The notes: generated by a model not told the origin, from the sequence alone. Shown: positions 1-9,137, counted from the stretch's first letter. The stretch: 64,000 nt of DNA from Nevskia sp035651715 (GCA_035651715.1 DASRFD010000012.1:54741-118740); one strand, 5' to 3'. Made by a program: numbers and translations.

Positions 1-1114
1 GCCTTCGTGCTCGTTCATGCGTGTGCGCCGCACCCTTATGCAGCCTTGTAGGATGCTGCTGAGCGGAGCGAAGCGCATCGGTCGCGTTACCATCTCCGAA
101 TCCGCGCGGTGTGCGCAGCCTTTGCAGGCTGGGATGAGCTCAGTTTTCGTAGGGCGCAATAAGCGAAGCGCATTGCGCCGGATGGGGTTTCTGCGCTGAA
201 ACAACATCACGCGCCGCTCCGCCTTCCCTTGATGAAGCCGTGGATTTTCGCCTACAGGCGAGTTACTTTTTGGCAGCAGCGCCAAAAAGTAACCAAAAAG
301 CGCCGCCTCCCGACAACTGCGCCCTCCTATCGCAGAAGCAAAAGCGCGATAGGAGGGTACCCTGCGCTTCTCGCCTGCGTCGGGGTCCAGCGACAGGCCA
401 TCCCTGGCCTGACGCTGGACGCTTCGGCATCCTGCCTCGCCCGGCGGCAAACAGCCGCCGGCCAAGGTCCGACGCAGGCTGTGATGCTCGGCGCAGTTAC
501 GGGGGGAACGTCAAAAGCCAAGCGTCGCCGCTTCTAGTTCCCCTCCCCTTGGGGAGGGGGCTGGTGGGAGTGGTAAGGTCGCGAAGACCGCACTGTGCTC
601 CTGGACTCGCTTTCACGGGGAATGACGAGCGGCTTTTGATGTTGTTGTGCTTTTGAGTTGGCCTTTGACGTACCGCCCCGTTGTTTGCGCCGAGCACCGC
701 AGCTCGTGGCGGCATCAGCCGGCGCGTGTGTTCGCGCCGGGCGAGGCGGGATGCCGAAGCGGCCAGCGTCAGGCCAGGGAGGGCCTGTCGCTGGACCCCG
801 CCACGAGCGAGGAGCGCAGGGCACCGATCAATCGCGCTTCTGCTTCTTGCGATTGGTCGGCGCAAACTCCGGGGCATGTTCTTTTGGTTACTTTTCTTGC
901 GCCAAGAAAAGTAACTCGCCGAAGGCGAAAGACTTCGTCCAGTCGGTGAGGAGGATCCCGCACGCGCGCCAGCGCATACCGCATGGTTTCAGAGTGCTAA
1001 CAGCGTGTAGGATGCAGCTAGGGTGTAGAGAGCAATTCCTTCCTCTTAGCCCGCCCTAGAGGGAGATTCTTCTAAGAACACGCGTCGAGAATTCATCCGA
1101 TATCGAGAACAGCG
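1..1114. other. Non-coding region with dispersed repeats
   Basis: I see no credible gene here. Short open frames exist on both strands, but they follow repeat structure and have no start context or recognisable products. The first 200 bases contain short repeat-like segments rich in the words GCGAAGCGCAT and GGGCGCAATAAGCG; the first word recurs in the stem-loop at 53879-53963. From about 245 to 945 there is a long inverted repeat (separate entry). The last 150 bases before 1115 become AT-richer, as in the following gene. Confidence 0.6.
245..945. repeat. Large imperfect inverted repeat, arms of about 280 bp
   Basis: Bases about 245-525 are repeated in inverted orientation at about 655-945. 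Both arms start at their outer end with GGCGAGTTACTTTT followed by a short hairpin whose second half reads AAAAGTAACCAAAA. Both then contain GGGGTCCAGCGACAGGCC, CCTGGCCTGACGCTGG and CGCTTCGGCATCC in the same order. The spacer of about 130 bp has its own hairpin, CCCCTCCCC/GGGGAGGGG, at 541-560. The arms have diverged but keep their order throughout, so the unit is an old duplicated-inverted element. No transposase is present; it is either a non-autonomous dispersed repeat or two copies of a shorter one. Confidence 0.75.
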
Positions 1115-1723
1115 ATGACGCTATACGATTACATATACGTCGATCTTCAGAAAGTCATATCTCTCTACAGCCAGCTAACAGGTGGTGTGGTGGAATTGCG
1201 TGAGTCAACCAGAGAGCACGTAAGTTCAACTGATAACAAGCGTGCCTATGACTTGAAGGTATTTAAGCACGATGCAGGAGGCACCGATCAAGATAAAGGC
1301 GGTACAAAGGAAGTTGTAAAACCGCATCACGCACTTCTTACGGAATTGGAGGAGGCTCTTGGCAGTAATGGCTATCTTATCGATCTGACCTCTCCGGATG
1401 CGCCGGTGTTGAAGGACGCTCAGTTGAGAGCCCGGTTGAAAAATTCCTTATGCATAAAAGTATGCGGCCGAGCAGTAATTGAAGACTATGAGCGAATAAA
1501 AGGGATAGCGAACAATTTCCCTGAGATCGTCAAAATCATAAATAAGAGTGTTGAATCAAACTTAAGAAAATCGCCTGCGTTTCTTGAACTCCAAGCTAAA
1601 TTCGAGCATGCGGAGACTGAACTCAAGAAGAATAAAGATAAAAACGATCGACAAATTAGAGAAAAAGAACTCCGAATGCTAAAAAAATCGATAGAAGATC
1701 TGATTGCAGTAGGTGGGAAGTAG
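1115..1723 (+). CDS. DUF6414-like protein, N-terminal part (frameshifted gene)
   Basis: This frame of 202 residues begins with a segment (residues 5-24: DYIYVDLQKVISLYSQLTGG) resembling the start of DUF6414-type proteins, a family of unknown function. It has a charged, helical, coiled-coil-like stretch at residues 155-195 and stops at TAG 1721-1723. The next frame, 1744-2178, reads like the missing C-terminal half of the same protein. Adding one base within GGGAA at 1715-1719 would fuse the two into one protein of about 350 residues. The gene is AT-rich with codon use unlike its neighbours, which suggests horizontal acquisition. The family call is from memory and moderate; the gene itself is clear from codon structure. 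A true pseudogene and a homopolymer sequencing error cannot be told apart here. Confidence 0.6.
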   Translation: MTLYDYIYVDLQKVISLYSQLTGGVVELRESTREHVSSTDNKRAYDLKVFKHDAGGTDQDKGGTKEVVKPHHALLTELEEALGSNGYLIDLTSPDAPVLKDAQLRARLKNSLCIKVCGRAVIEDYERIKGIANNFPEIVKIINKSVESNLRKSPAFLELQAKFEHAETELKKNKDKNDRQIREKELRMLKKSIEDLIAVGGK

Positions 1724-1743
1724 GTGCGATTGATCAATGGATC

Positions 1744-2178
1744 TTGGATGGACTTAAGACTTGGATCGATGCTTTTTTACCCGGTATCGTAAATCTAAGG
1801 ATCTATCCTTCGGCAGAGCATATGGATGAGCATGTCTTCGGACATTTAAAGAGAAATTGTTTCGAAGATGTTGACTCCAACTCGCTACATTTCACCTATG
1901 GCTCTATTCCGACAGAGAAATTGACAATGATCGGAATTATCACTTCAGTCCCAGATGAGAGCGATTCAGAATTCAAACCCCTTGTTGAATTCGAAAAGGA
2001 AAATCTTAAAGACTTCGAATCCGTCGAAAATGCATTCCGTGGGGTGTTCCGTGGCTTTGACGGATTAGAACAAATGATTCGAACAAGCCGCTTCCCGCGA
2101 ATACTGGTTCACCCCTTAACTGTATATCGCAGCGTAGAACCTATCTCTCGTTCACAGCATCAAGCTATTCAACGTTGA
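1744..2178 (+). CDS. DUF6414-like protein, C-terminal part (frameshifted gene)
   Basis: This frame of 144 residues starts at a TTG with no good ribosome site, but it is open back to at least 1720. It contains DGLKTWIDAFLPG, NLRIYP, FRGVFRGFDGLEQ and a terminal HPLTVYRS segment, as expected for the C-terminal region of the protein started at 1115. It is therefore best read as the second half of one frameshifted gene and not as an independent protein. It runs convergently into mutM and overlaps its 3' end by 10 bases. AT-rich like the first half. Confidence 0.5.
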   Translation: MDGLKTWIDAFLPGIVNLRIYPSAEHMDEHVFGHLKRNCFEDVDSNSLHFTYGSIPTEKLTMIGIITSVPDESDSEFKPLVEFEKENLKDFESVENAFRGVFRGFDGLEQMIRTSRFPRILVHPLTVYRSVEPISRSQHQAIQR

Positions 2179-2984
2179 CACGTCGGACAATAAAAACTCG
2201 ACCGCTGCCCCAGCACCACTCTCTTGATCGGCGTCTTGCACACCCGGCAAGGCTGCCCTTCCCGGTCATACACCATCAGCACCTGCTGGAAGTACCCGTT
2301 GGAACCGTCGCTGCCGCGGAAATCGCGTAGCGTGGTGCCGCCCTTGGCGATGGCAGCGTCGAGCACCTTGAGAATGGCGGCGGCGAGCTTGCCGTACTGC
2401 GCGCGCGTGATCTTGCCGGCGGCGGTCTTGGGGCGGATGCCGGCGTGGAACAGCGCCTCGGAAGCGTAGATGTTGCCGACGCCGACGACGATTCTCCCAT
2501 CCATGATGAACAGCTTCACCGCGGCGCTGCGGCCGCGCGAGCGTTCGTAGAGGTAGTCGCCGTTGAACTCGGCGGAGAAGGGTTCCGGCCCCATCTCCGC
2601 CAGCAGCACATGGTGCGACTCGGCGGCGGGCCAGGGCAGCACGGCGCCGAAGCGGCGCGGGTCGTGGAAGCGCAGCAGCAGCTTGCCGGACAGCAGCAGG
2701 TCGACGTGGTCGTGCTTCTTCAGCGGCGTCTTCGGGTCGAGCAGCAGCAGGCGGCCGGTCATGCCCAGGTGAACGATCAGGCGGTCGCCGCCGAGGTCGA
2801 AGATCAGGTACTTGCCGCGGCGGCCGACGGCGCGGATCTTCTTGCCGCGGACGAACTCGGCGAACTCGGACGGGATCGGCCAGCGCAGGCGCGAGTCGCG
2901 CACCGTGGCCTCGCGGATGGTGTGGCCGACGACGTGCGGCTCCAGGCCGCGGCGGACGGTTTCGACTTCGGGCAGTTCGGGCAT
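2169..2984 (-). CDS. mutM: Formamidopyrimidine-DNA glycosylase MutM
   Basis: A bifunctional base-excision repair enzyme that removes 8-oxoguanine and formamidopyrimidines and cleaves the abasic site. The protein has 271 residues, the usual length. It begins MPELPEVETVRRGL, providing the catalytic N-terminal proline and Glu2 after Met removal. Lys58 (Lys57 in mature numbering) lies in GRRGKYL. The C-terminal zinc finger has Cys246, Cys249, Cys266 and Cys269, with the DNA-contacting Gln-Arg between them. All key residues are intact. It stands alone between the foreign gene at its 3' end and the ABC operon upstream. Confidence 0.97.
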   Translation of the reverse strand: MPELPEVETVRRGLEPHVVGHTIREATVRDSRLRWPIPSEFAEFVRGKKIRAVGRRGKYLIFDLGGDRLIVHLGMTGRLLLLDPKTPLKKHDHVDLLLSGKLLLRFHDPRRFGAVLPWPAAESHHVLLAEMGPEPFSAEFNGDYLYERSRGRSAAVKLFIMDGRIVVGVGNIYASEALFHAGIRPKTAAGKITRAQYGKLAAAILKVLDAAIAKGGTTLRDFRGSDGSNGYFQQVLMVYDREGQPCRVCKTPIKRVVLGQRSSFYCPTCQR

Positions 2985-3104
2985 CGTGGTAGGCCGCCTT
3001 CAGGCCGACGGTGCGGCCGCCTGTGCCGAAAGGAAATCCCCTCGGGAAAGGCCGGCCGGCGATGGCAGCGTGCGGGTGGTTGCGACTATGCCCCGGCGGG
3101 CGCC

Positions 3105-3129
3105 AAAAGAAAACCCGCCTTGCGGCGGG
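3105..3129 (-). terminator. Rho-independent terminator of the ABC operon
   Basis: On the minus strand a stem CCCGCC/GGCGGG with a four-base loop is followed by a T-rich tract (the complement of AAAAGAAAA at 3105-3113). It lies just downstream of the last gene of the leftward operon, whose stop is at 3151. Confidence 0.8.
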
Positions 3130-3150
3130 CTTCGGTGCAACGATGCAGGC

Positions 3151-4089
3151 TCAGTGTTTTGCGGCTGGCGCGGCCGGCTGCGCTTCCGCTTTCTTGCCGG
3201 CGTCCGCCGGTACCTTCTGCTCGGTGGTCGGCGCCGGTGGCGGCTCGGGCAGTTTGAGCAGCTTGTCGGCGTCGGACTTGGCCAGGCTGTAGCGCACCTT
3301 GAGGTCGGCGCGGTCCAGGGCCAGCTGCGGGTCGCGCGCGGCGATGGCGAAGGTGTAGCTCTGGCCGTCCTCCAGGGTGACCACGGCGGCCGGCGCGTTC
3401 GCCTCCGGCCTGGCGTCGGCCGGCATCGCGCTGTTCCACAGCGAACGCGCGCCGGCCCAGGCGTCGATGAACTTCTGCAAATCGTCGGTGCCGGCCTTGG
3501 GGTCGGCCGGCTCGGCCTGCCACTTGCCGTCGGCGCTGCGCGAGACCTTCAGGCCGGGCACCGCCACCGCGGCGATGCGCGCGCCTTCCGGCAGCAGGGT
3601 CTTGGCCACCAGGTCGGAGTAGTCCGCGTCCAGCGCCGAGGCCGGGGGATCGTCGATCTGGCCGACCTTGCCGCCGGTCATGACGTAGCGGTGGTAGTTC
3701 AGCGGCTCGACGCCGCCGAACTCCACCTTGACGTCGTTCAGGGTCAGGCTGAAGCCGGGAGGATCGAGGCCGAGGTCGGCCAGCTTGACCTCCCTGGGGT
3801 CGATGCTGGACTTGCTGCCGGCGGTGGCCACCGACAGCAGCGAGTTGAGCTCGAACGGATCGGCCGCCGTCTGCACCGGCGCGGTCAGCATCCACTTGCC
3901 GTCCTTCTTGTCCAGCACGATGTCCGGCGCCTTGGGATGGCTCAGCACCATGTGGTTGATGGCGTCGAGCTTCAGCGCGGTCAGCGGCGGGTTCTTCGGC
4001 GGCTCTTTCTTCTGCGTCAGGAGCACCGCCGCGCCCAGGCCCAGCACCGCCGCGGCCAGGACCAGGTTGAGTTTCTGCTGTGCCTTCAC
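3151..4089 (-). CDS. DUF4340 domain protein of a Gld-type ABC system
   Basis: A protein of 312 residues with one N-terminal membrane anchor (residues about 8-25) followed by a periplasmic part. It matches the DUF4340 type found at the end of operons for Gld-like ABC exporters. The C terminus is rich in Ala, Pro and Lys. It is the last gene of a four-gene minus-strand operon (ATPase, permease, GldG-like, DUF4340), 13 bases after the GldG-like gene and followed by a strong terminator. Function is unknown; by context it is an accessory envelope subunit of the transporter. Confidence 0.8.
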   Translation of the reverse strand: MKAQQKLNLVLAAAVLGLGAAVLLTQKKEPPKNPPLTALKLDAINHMVLSHPKAPDIVLDKKDGKWMLTAPVQTAADPFELNSLLSVATAGSKSSIDPREVKLADLGLDPPGFSLTLNDVKVEFGGVEPLNYHRYVMTGGKVGQIDDPPASALDADYSDLVAKTLLPEGARIAAVAVPGLKVSRSADGKWQAEPADPKAGTDDLQKFIDAWAGARSLWNSAMPADARPEANAPAAVVTLEDGQSYTFAIAARDPQLALDRADLKVRYSLAKSDADKLLKLPEPPPAPTTEQKVPADAGKKAEAQPAAPAAKH

Positions 4090-4102
4090 GTCGTCCTCCG
4101 CT

Positions 4103-5503
4103 TCAGCGGCGCCGGCGCCGCACCCACCGCGTGATGCCGTAGCCGAGCAGCAGCAGCGGCAGCACGATGGTGTAGCCCAGCACCACCAGCCAGGTGGCCC
4201 AGCCCGGCAGGTACAGCGAGGTGTCCGGCGCCTTCGGCACGTCGACGTTGAGCAGCGCGTCGCGCGAGGCCAGCCACTGCATCAGGTTGATGCCGAGCTG
4301 CTTGTTGCCCTGCTGGTCGAGGTAGGCGTCGGCGAGGAAGTCGGAATCGCCGACCACGGCGATGCGCTGGGTGCGCGACTCGCCGGTCTTGTCCTTGTCC
4401 GGGGCGGCGTTGACCTTGCGCGACATGGTGATGCCCAGGGTCAGCGGGCCGGGCTTGTCGCCCTTCTTCTCGTCGAAGGTCACGGTGCCGCTGGCCGGCG
4501 AGCCGGTCTCGAGCCAGGAAGCCTCGTTGGTCACCAGCAGCGGCAGCACGTCCCAGCCGGCGGCGCGGTCGGCGTCCTGGTCGTAGGTCAGCGGCCGCGC
4601 CAGCGGGAAGGCGGTGACATAGGCCATGTCCTGGGTCACGGGGTTCGGCGGGTAGTCGGTGGCCAGGTACAGCGCCGGGCTGGGACTGCCGATCTGGCGG
4701 TAGTCCGGAAACACCGCGAAGCCGTTCTCCCAGGTGATGCCCAGGGTCTTGGCCACGGCCTCCAGCCCGGCCGGCTGGCCCGGATCATTGAGCCACAGCA
4801 GGTTGCCGCCGCCCTTGACGTAGTCGTCGATCAGCTTGACTTCGCCGTCGAGCAGCTTCTGCGTCGGGCTCGCCACCACCAGCACCGAGGTGTTGTCGGG
4901 GATGGTCGGGGTCTTCACCAGGTTCAGGCCCTGCACCTTGAGGCCCTTCTGGCGCAGCGCGGCGGCGAACTGCACGTAGCCGGTCTGCGAGGCGCCTTCC
5001 TCGTTGACGCCGCTCGGATTGAGCGAGCGCTCGCCATGGCCCTCGATGAACACCACGAAGTGATCGCCCTTGTCGAGCAGGCGCTGCAGCGCGCCGGTGA
5101 CGGCGGACTCCGACAGCACGCGCAGGGTTTCACGGCGGTCCTGGTACTGCACCACCACCTCGCCCGGCTGGTCGACGTTGTAGGCCTTGACCTTGGCCGG
5201 GTCCTTCGACGGATCGACGAAGCTCAGCTCGATGTTCGGCTTCACCCGCTTGTAGCGGTTGACCCACATCTCGATGTCGCGCCGGTTCTCCGACTCCGGG
5301 TAGAGGAAGGCGGTGAAGGTGATCGCGTCCGGCATCTGCTTGAGCAGCTTCTGGCTGGCCGCGGTCAGCGTATTGCGGCCGCCGGCGGTCCAGTCGAGCT
5401 CGGCCTTGTAGCGCACCGACAGCGCGCCCACCAGGATGATGACGGCGGTGAGCAGCAGGCCGTTGAGCAGTTGTTGCAGCAGCTTGGTTTTCTTCTGGTT
5501 CAT
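4103..5503 (-). CDS. GldG-like ABC transporter auxiliary protein
   Basis: 466 residues. A single membrane helix near residues 13-31 is followed by a large extracytoplasmic domain and a second hydrophobic segment at about 438-458 before an Arg-rich end (TRWVRRRRR). The layout and the segment LDWTAGGRNTLTAASQKLLK fit the GldG/ABC-transporter auxiliary family (PF09822 type). Such proteins accompany ABC-2 permeases of the GldF type. In gliding Bacteroidetes the complex supports motility; in proteobacteria its substrate is unknown. It lies 10 bases after the permease in the same operon. Confidence 0.85.
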   Translation of the reverse strand: MNQKKTKLLQQLLNGLLLTAVIILVGALSVRYKAELDWTAGGRNTLTAASQKLLKQMPDAITFTAFLYPESENRRDIEMWVNRYKRVKPNIELSFVDPSKDPAKVKAYNVDQPGEVVVQYQDRRETLRVLSESAVTGALQRLLDKGDHFVVFIEGHGERSLNPSGVNEEGASQTGYVQFAAALRQKGLKVQGLNLVKTPTIPDNTSVLVVASPTQKLLDGEVKLIDDYVKGGGNLLWLNDPGQPAGLEAVAKTLGITWENGFAVFPDYRQIGSPSPALYLATDYPPNPVTQDMAYVTAFPLARPLTYDQDADRAAGWDVLPLLVTNEASWLETGSPASGTVTFDEKKGDKPGPLTLGITMSRKVNAAPDKDKTGESRTQRIAVVGDSDFLADAYLDQQGNKQLGINLMQWLASRDALLNVDVPKAPDTSLYLPGWATWLVVLGYTIVLPLLLLGYGITRWVRRRRR

Positions 5504-5513
5504 GGGTGGACTC

Positions 5514-6257
5514 TCAGCCGCGCTCGATATCCAGCCGCAGCACGGCCAGCCACAGGAAGAACACGGTGAACAGCAGGTAGTAGACGACGTCGGCGGTGTT
5601 GAAGATGCCGCGGCGCAGGCTGTCGAAATGGCCGACCAGCGAGAGGTAGCCGAACAGCTCGGCCAGCGGGATCTGCTGGTTGCCGAGGATCTGCACCAGC
5701 CAGACCAGCAGCAGCAGGCCGAAGCTGAACACCGCGGCGATGGTCGGCTCGCGGGTCAGGGTGGAGACGAACAGGCCGGCGGAGCCGAAGGCCAGCATCA
5801 TCAGGAACAGGCCGAGCAGGCCGGCGGCGATGAAGCCCAGGTCCAGGTGGGTGCCGGACAGCAGGGTCAGCGGCATGACCGCCAGCAGCGCCAGGGTGGC
5901 GAGCATGAAGCAGACCAGGCCGAGGAACTTGCCGAGCACGATCTCGATCAGCGAGGCCGGCGACGAGAACAGCAGGATGATGCTGCCGCTCTTGCGCTCC
6001 TCGGCGAACAGCCGCATGGTCATCAGCGGCATCACCAGCAGCAGCAGCACGGTGGCGAAGCCGAACAGGCCGCCGCCGATGAAGTCCGCCACGCCGGTGA
6101 ACTGGTCGGCCATCGCCGCGTTCTGCGCATAGCTGAACAGCAGGGTGGCGAAGATGAAGCCGAGGATCAGCTGCAGCACGAACAGCACGGCCCAGGCCAG
6201 CGGCGAAACGAAGATGCGGCGCGCCTCGTTGCGCGCGATGCTCAGGACGGTGCTCAT
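5514..6257 (-). CDS. ABC-2 type permease (GldF-like)
   Basis: 247 residues with about six hydrophobic segments spread over the whole length, beginning with IARNEARRIFVSPLAW, a typical N-terminal elbow of ABC-2 permeases. It carries the LFAEERKSGSIILLFSSP segment found in this family. It is the membrane part of the exporter encoded with the ATPase upstream (112 bases away) and the GldG-like gene downstream (10 bases). Substrate unknown. Confidence 0.88.
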   Translation of the reverse strand: MSTVLSIARNEARRIFVSPLAWAVLFVLQLILGFIFATLLFSYAQNAAMADQFTGVADFIGGGLFGFATVLLLLVMPLMTMRLFAEERKSGSIILLFSSPASLIEIVLGKFLGLVCFMLATLALLAVMPLTLLSGTHLDLGFIAAGLLGLFLMMLAFGSAGLFVSTLTREPTIAAVFSFGLLLLVWLVQILGNQQIPLAELFGYLSLVGHFDSLRRGIFNTADVVYYLLFTVFFLWLAVLRLDIERG

Positions 6258-6369
6258 GAGCGCACCTCCGGCTGCATGGAGGGGGCCTGGGTGTCGCGGG
6301 GGAATCCCGGCGCGGCGGGTCGGTGCCGGTGTGAGCGCATTGCACTAGCTCCAAAAATGAGGGTGGTGT

Positions 6370-7323
6370 TCATGCCGCCTCCCCGGCTTCGTGAACGGTG
6401 ATGTCGCCGGAGGTGTGCTTGACGAACATGTCCTCCAGGGTCTCGGTGTGGGAACGCAGCTCGAACAGGCCCCAGCCGTTCTGCGCCGCGGCCTCCGCCA
6501 CCGCCTCGCGGGGGTCGGCGCCCTCGGCGGCGGTGAGGCGGAACAGCCCGCCGTCGAGAATTTCCACGCCGCGCACGCCCGGCAGCGCCTTCAGCGCTTC
6601 CGCTGCCGGCGGCCGGCGCAGGCCGGCGATGACGGCCTCGATGCGGTGCTGCGCCGCCGCGGTCAGCGCCTCGGAATACACCACGCGGCCCTTGTTGATG
6701 ATCATCACGCGGCTGCACACCGCCTGGATCTCGGGGAGGATGTGGCTGGACAGGATCACGCTGTGGCTGCGCCCCAGCTCCTTGATCAGCGCGCGGATCT
6801 CCAGGATCTGGATCGGGTCCAGGCCCACCGTCGGCTCGTCGAGGATGATCACCGGCGGGCGGTGGATGATGGCCTGGGCCAGGCCGACGCGCTGCTGGTA
6901 GCCCTTGGACAGGTTGCCGATCAGCTTGTTGGCCACCTCGTCCAGGCCGCAGGCCTTGCGCGCGCGGACCAGCGCCGCGTCGCGCTCGCCGGCGGCGATG
7001 CGGTGCAGGCCGGCGCAGAAGCCGAGGTACTCGTTCACCGTCAGCTCCGGATACAGCGGCGGCTGCTCCGGCAGGTAGCCGAGGGCGGTCTTGGCCGCCT
7101 TCGGGTCCGCCGTCAGCTCGATGCCGTTGATCTTCACCGAGCCGCCGCTGGGGGCGAGGCAGCCGGCCAGCATCTTCATGGTGGTCGACTTGCCGGCGCC
7201 GTTGGGGCCAAGCAGGCCGAGGATTTCGCCCTTGCGCAGGGTCAGGTTGAGGCCGCTCACCGCCACGGTCGCGCCGTAGCGCCGCGACAGATCGCGCGCC
7301 TCGATCAGGATCTGGTTGTCCAT
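6370..7323 (-). CDS. ABC transporter ATP-binding protein (GldA-like)
   Basis: 317 residues. Walker A is GPNGAGKST at residues 39-47, the signature is LSKGYQQR near residue 139, Walker B is VIILDEPTVGLDP near 157, and the switch His is in ILSSHIL. A C-terminal extension of about 90 residues after the nucleotide-binding domain is usual for GldA-type ATPases. It powers the permease/GldG/DUF4340 complex downstream. It is the first gene of the minus-strand operon; the promoter should lie in 7324-7527, where I see no clear consensus. Confidence 0.92.
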   Translation of the reverse strand: MDNQILIEARDLSRRYGATVAVSGLNLTLRKGEILGLLGPNGAGKSTTMKMLAGCLAPSGGSVKINGIELTADPKAAKTALGYLPEQPPLYPELTVNEYLGFCAGLHRIAAGERDAALVRARKACGLDEVANKLIGNLSKGYQQRVGLAQAIIHRPPVIILDEPTVGLDPIQILEIRALIKELGRSHSVILSSHILPEIQAVCSRVMIINKGRVVYSEALTAAAQHRIEAVIAGLRRPPAAEALKALPGVRGVEILDGGLFRLTAAEGADPREAVAEAAAQNGWGLFELRSHTETLEDMFVKHTSGDITVHEAGEAA

Positions 7324-7527
7324 GTTCCGGAGTTTTTGTTTCGAAGGTGGGAAAGCAAAGCGCCGAATGTGACCGGCGCCCGGGCCCGGAGTTCCCGGGC
7401 GGGCCTAACTATACGGCAGCCCCGCTCCGCGTCAAAAACCCAGTGGCGACGCGGCCTTAAGCCCGGCTTAAGGAAGCTGTGGCTGGCCGTGGCATGGCGC
7501 TGCCGGCGATGGCATCGCGGCGCGCCT

Positions 7528-8406
7528 CTAAAGGTTCATGTAAGGATCGGCGGCGCCGGGCGGACGCCGGCGGTAGCGCTTGTAGCTCCACCAGTACTGC
7601 TCCGGAAAGCGCGTGACGCAGGCCTCCACGCCCTGGTTCAGCGCTGCCGCGCCGTTTTCCGGATCGTCGATGCCGGCCGGGGCGCGCTGCAGGTGGAAGC
7701 GGTAGCCGCGTCCCCACGACAGCCGCTCGGCCATCACGAACCAGGCCGGCGCGCCGCGCGCGGCCAGCCTGCCGGCCAGGTCCATGGTGTTGGCGGGGAC
7801 GCCGAACAGCGGGGCGAAGCGGGTGCCGGACTCGTCCGGCGGATCGTGGTCCGGCAGGAGGCCGACCAGCTCGCCGCGCCTGAGCGCGCCGAGCAGGGCC
7901 TTCACGCCGCCGCTGCTGGTCGGCACCGGCCGCACCCCCAGGCGCGAGCGGCCGCGCAGGATCAGCGCTTCGAAGGCGCCCTTCTGCGGCTTGTACAGCA
8001 CCGTGATCGGCCCGGCCTGGGCGCAGAAGAAGCTGGCGATCTCCCAGGCGCCGAGGTGCGGCGTCAGCATCACCGCGCCGCGGCCGCCGGCCACCGCCGT
8101 CTGCAGGGTGCGCAGCGCCGCCGCGTCGCCGATCCAGCGGCGCAGGCGCCGCTCGCTGCCGAACCACAGCGCCGGCGACTCGCACACTGCCTTGCCGCTC
8201 TCGATCATGCTGCGCCGGCCGATGCGCGCCCGCTCCGCCGCGCTGCGCTCCGGAAAGCACAGCTCGAGGTGGCGCCGCGTCACCGCGCGCATGCCGTTCG
8301 GCACCAGCCACAGCAGGCTGCCGAGCAGCCAGCCCAGCCCGTGCAGCAGCGGCAGCGGCAACTGTCCGAGCGCGAACAGGGTCCAGCGCAGCAAGGTCGT
8401 GGGCAT
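7528..8406 (-). CDS. Lipid A-type lysophospholipid acyltransferase (LpxL/LpxM family)
   Basis: 292 residues, close to the length of LpxL-type acyltransferases. An N-terminal hydrophobic anchor (residues 5-35) is followed by the catalytic HX4E motif, HLGAWE at residues 117-122, and the expected downstream segments GVKALLGALRRGELVGLLPD and WFVMAERLSWGRGYRFH. The expected role is transfer of an acyl chain from acyl-ACP to lipid A or a related lipid at the inner membrane. Which acyl chain or position cannot be told. It is transcribed away from dtd. Confidence 0.88.
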   Translation of the reverse strand: MPTTLLRWTLFALGQLPLPLLHGLGWLLGSLLWLVPNGMRAVTRRHLELCFPERSAAERARIGRRSMIESGKAVCESPALWFGSERRLRRWIGDAAALRTLQTAVAGGRGAVMLTPHLGAWEIASFFCAQAGPITVLYKPQKGAFEALILRGRSRLGVRPVPTSSGGVKALLGALRRGELVGLLPDHDPPDESGTRFAPLFGVPANTMDLAGRLAARGAPAWFVMAERLSWGRGYRFHLQRAPAGIDDPENGAAALNQGVEACVTRFPEQYWWSYKRYRRRPPGAADPYMNL

Positions 8407-8504
8407 CCGCCGATTATCTCAGGTGGGCCGCGGCAGTGGGATGCCGATTCGCGGCGCCGCCTTCGCTGCTACGATCCCCGGAACCGGCAATCCCCAATCC
8501 CGCA

Positions 8505-8957
8505 ATGATCGGACTCCTGCAACGCGTGACCCGCGCCTCGGTGGAGGTCGAAGGCAAGACCGTCGCCGCCATCGGCCCCGGCCTGCTGGTGCTGGTCGGC
8601 GTGCAGCCGGGCGACGGCCTGCCGCAGGCGCAGCGCCTGCTCGAGCGCCTGCTCAACTACCGGGTGTTTCCCGACGCGCAGGGCAGGATGAACCTGAGCC
8701 TGCGCGACCGCGCCGGGCAAGGCCTGGCTGCGGGTCTGCTGCTGGTGCCGCAGTTCACCCTGGCCGCCGACACCGCCAAGGGCAACCGGCCCAGCTTCAC
8801 CAGCGCCGCCGAGCCGGCGCGGGCGCGCGAACTGTTCGAGCTGCTCGCTTCCGAGGCGCGCGGGGCCTGGCCGGAGATGGGCAGCGGCGTGTTCGGCGCC
8901 GACATGCAGGTGGCCCTGGTCAACGACGGGCCGGTGACCTTCTGGCTTGAGACGTGA
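8505..8957 (+). CDS. dtd: D-aminoacyl-tRNA deacylase
   Basis: 150 residues from the ATG at 8505 (MIGLLQRVTRASVEVEG), the conserved start of the family; longer upstream extensions are not conserved. It hydrolyses D-amino acids from mischarged tRNAs. The signature motifs are present: LLLVPQFTLAAD near residues 79-90, equivalent to the SQFTL motif (here PQFTL), and a C-terminal GVFGADMQVALVNDGPVTF, including the cross-subunit Gly-cisPro element near NDGPVT. Length matches the family. The replacement of Ser by Pro before QFTL is a small oddity. Confidence 0.95.
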   Translation: MIGLLQRVTRASVEVEGKTVAAIGPGLLVLVGVQPGDGLPQAQRLLERLLNYRVFPDAQGRMNLSLRDRAGQGLAAGLLLVPQFTLAADTAKGNRPSFTSAAEPARARELFELLASEARGAWPEMGSGVFGADMQVALVNDGPVTFWLET

Positions 8958-9137
8958 AGCCCGCAGCGGCGCAGGGGCGGAAATAGCCCTGCGTCGTCCC
9001 GGCCTGCGCCGGCAGGGCGGCCGCCAGGGAGCGCTTTTTTTGCCTTTCAGGCCCCCGCCCCTCGCCTCCCGCCGCCCGATCGGTCATTATTTCGCCATCA
9101 GGGTGGCCACGCCGCCCATTACAGAACCTTTTTCTCC

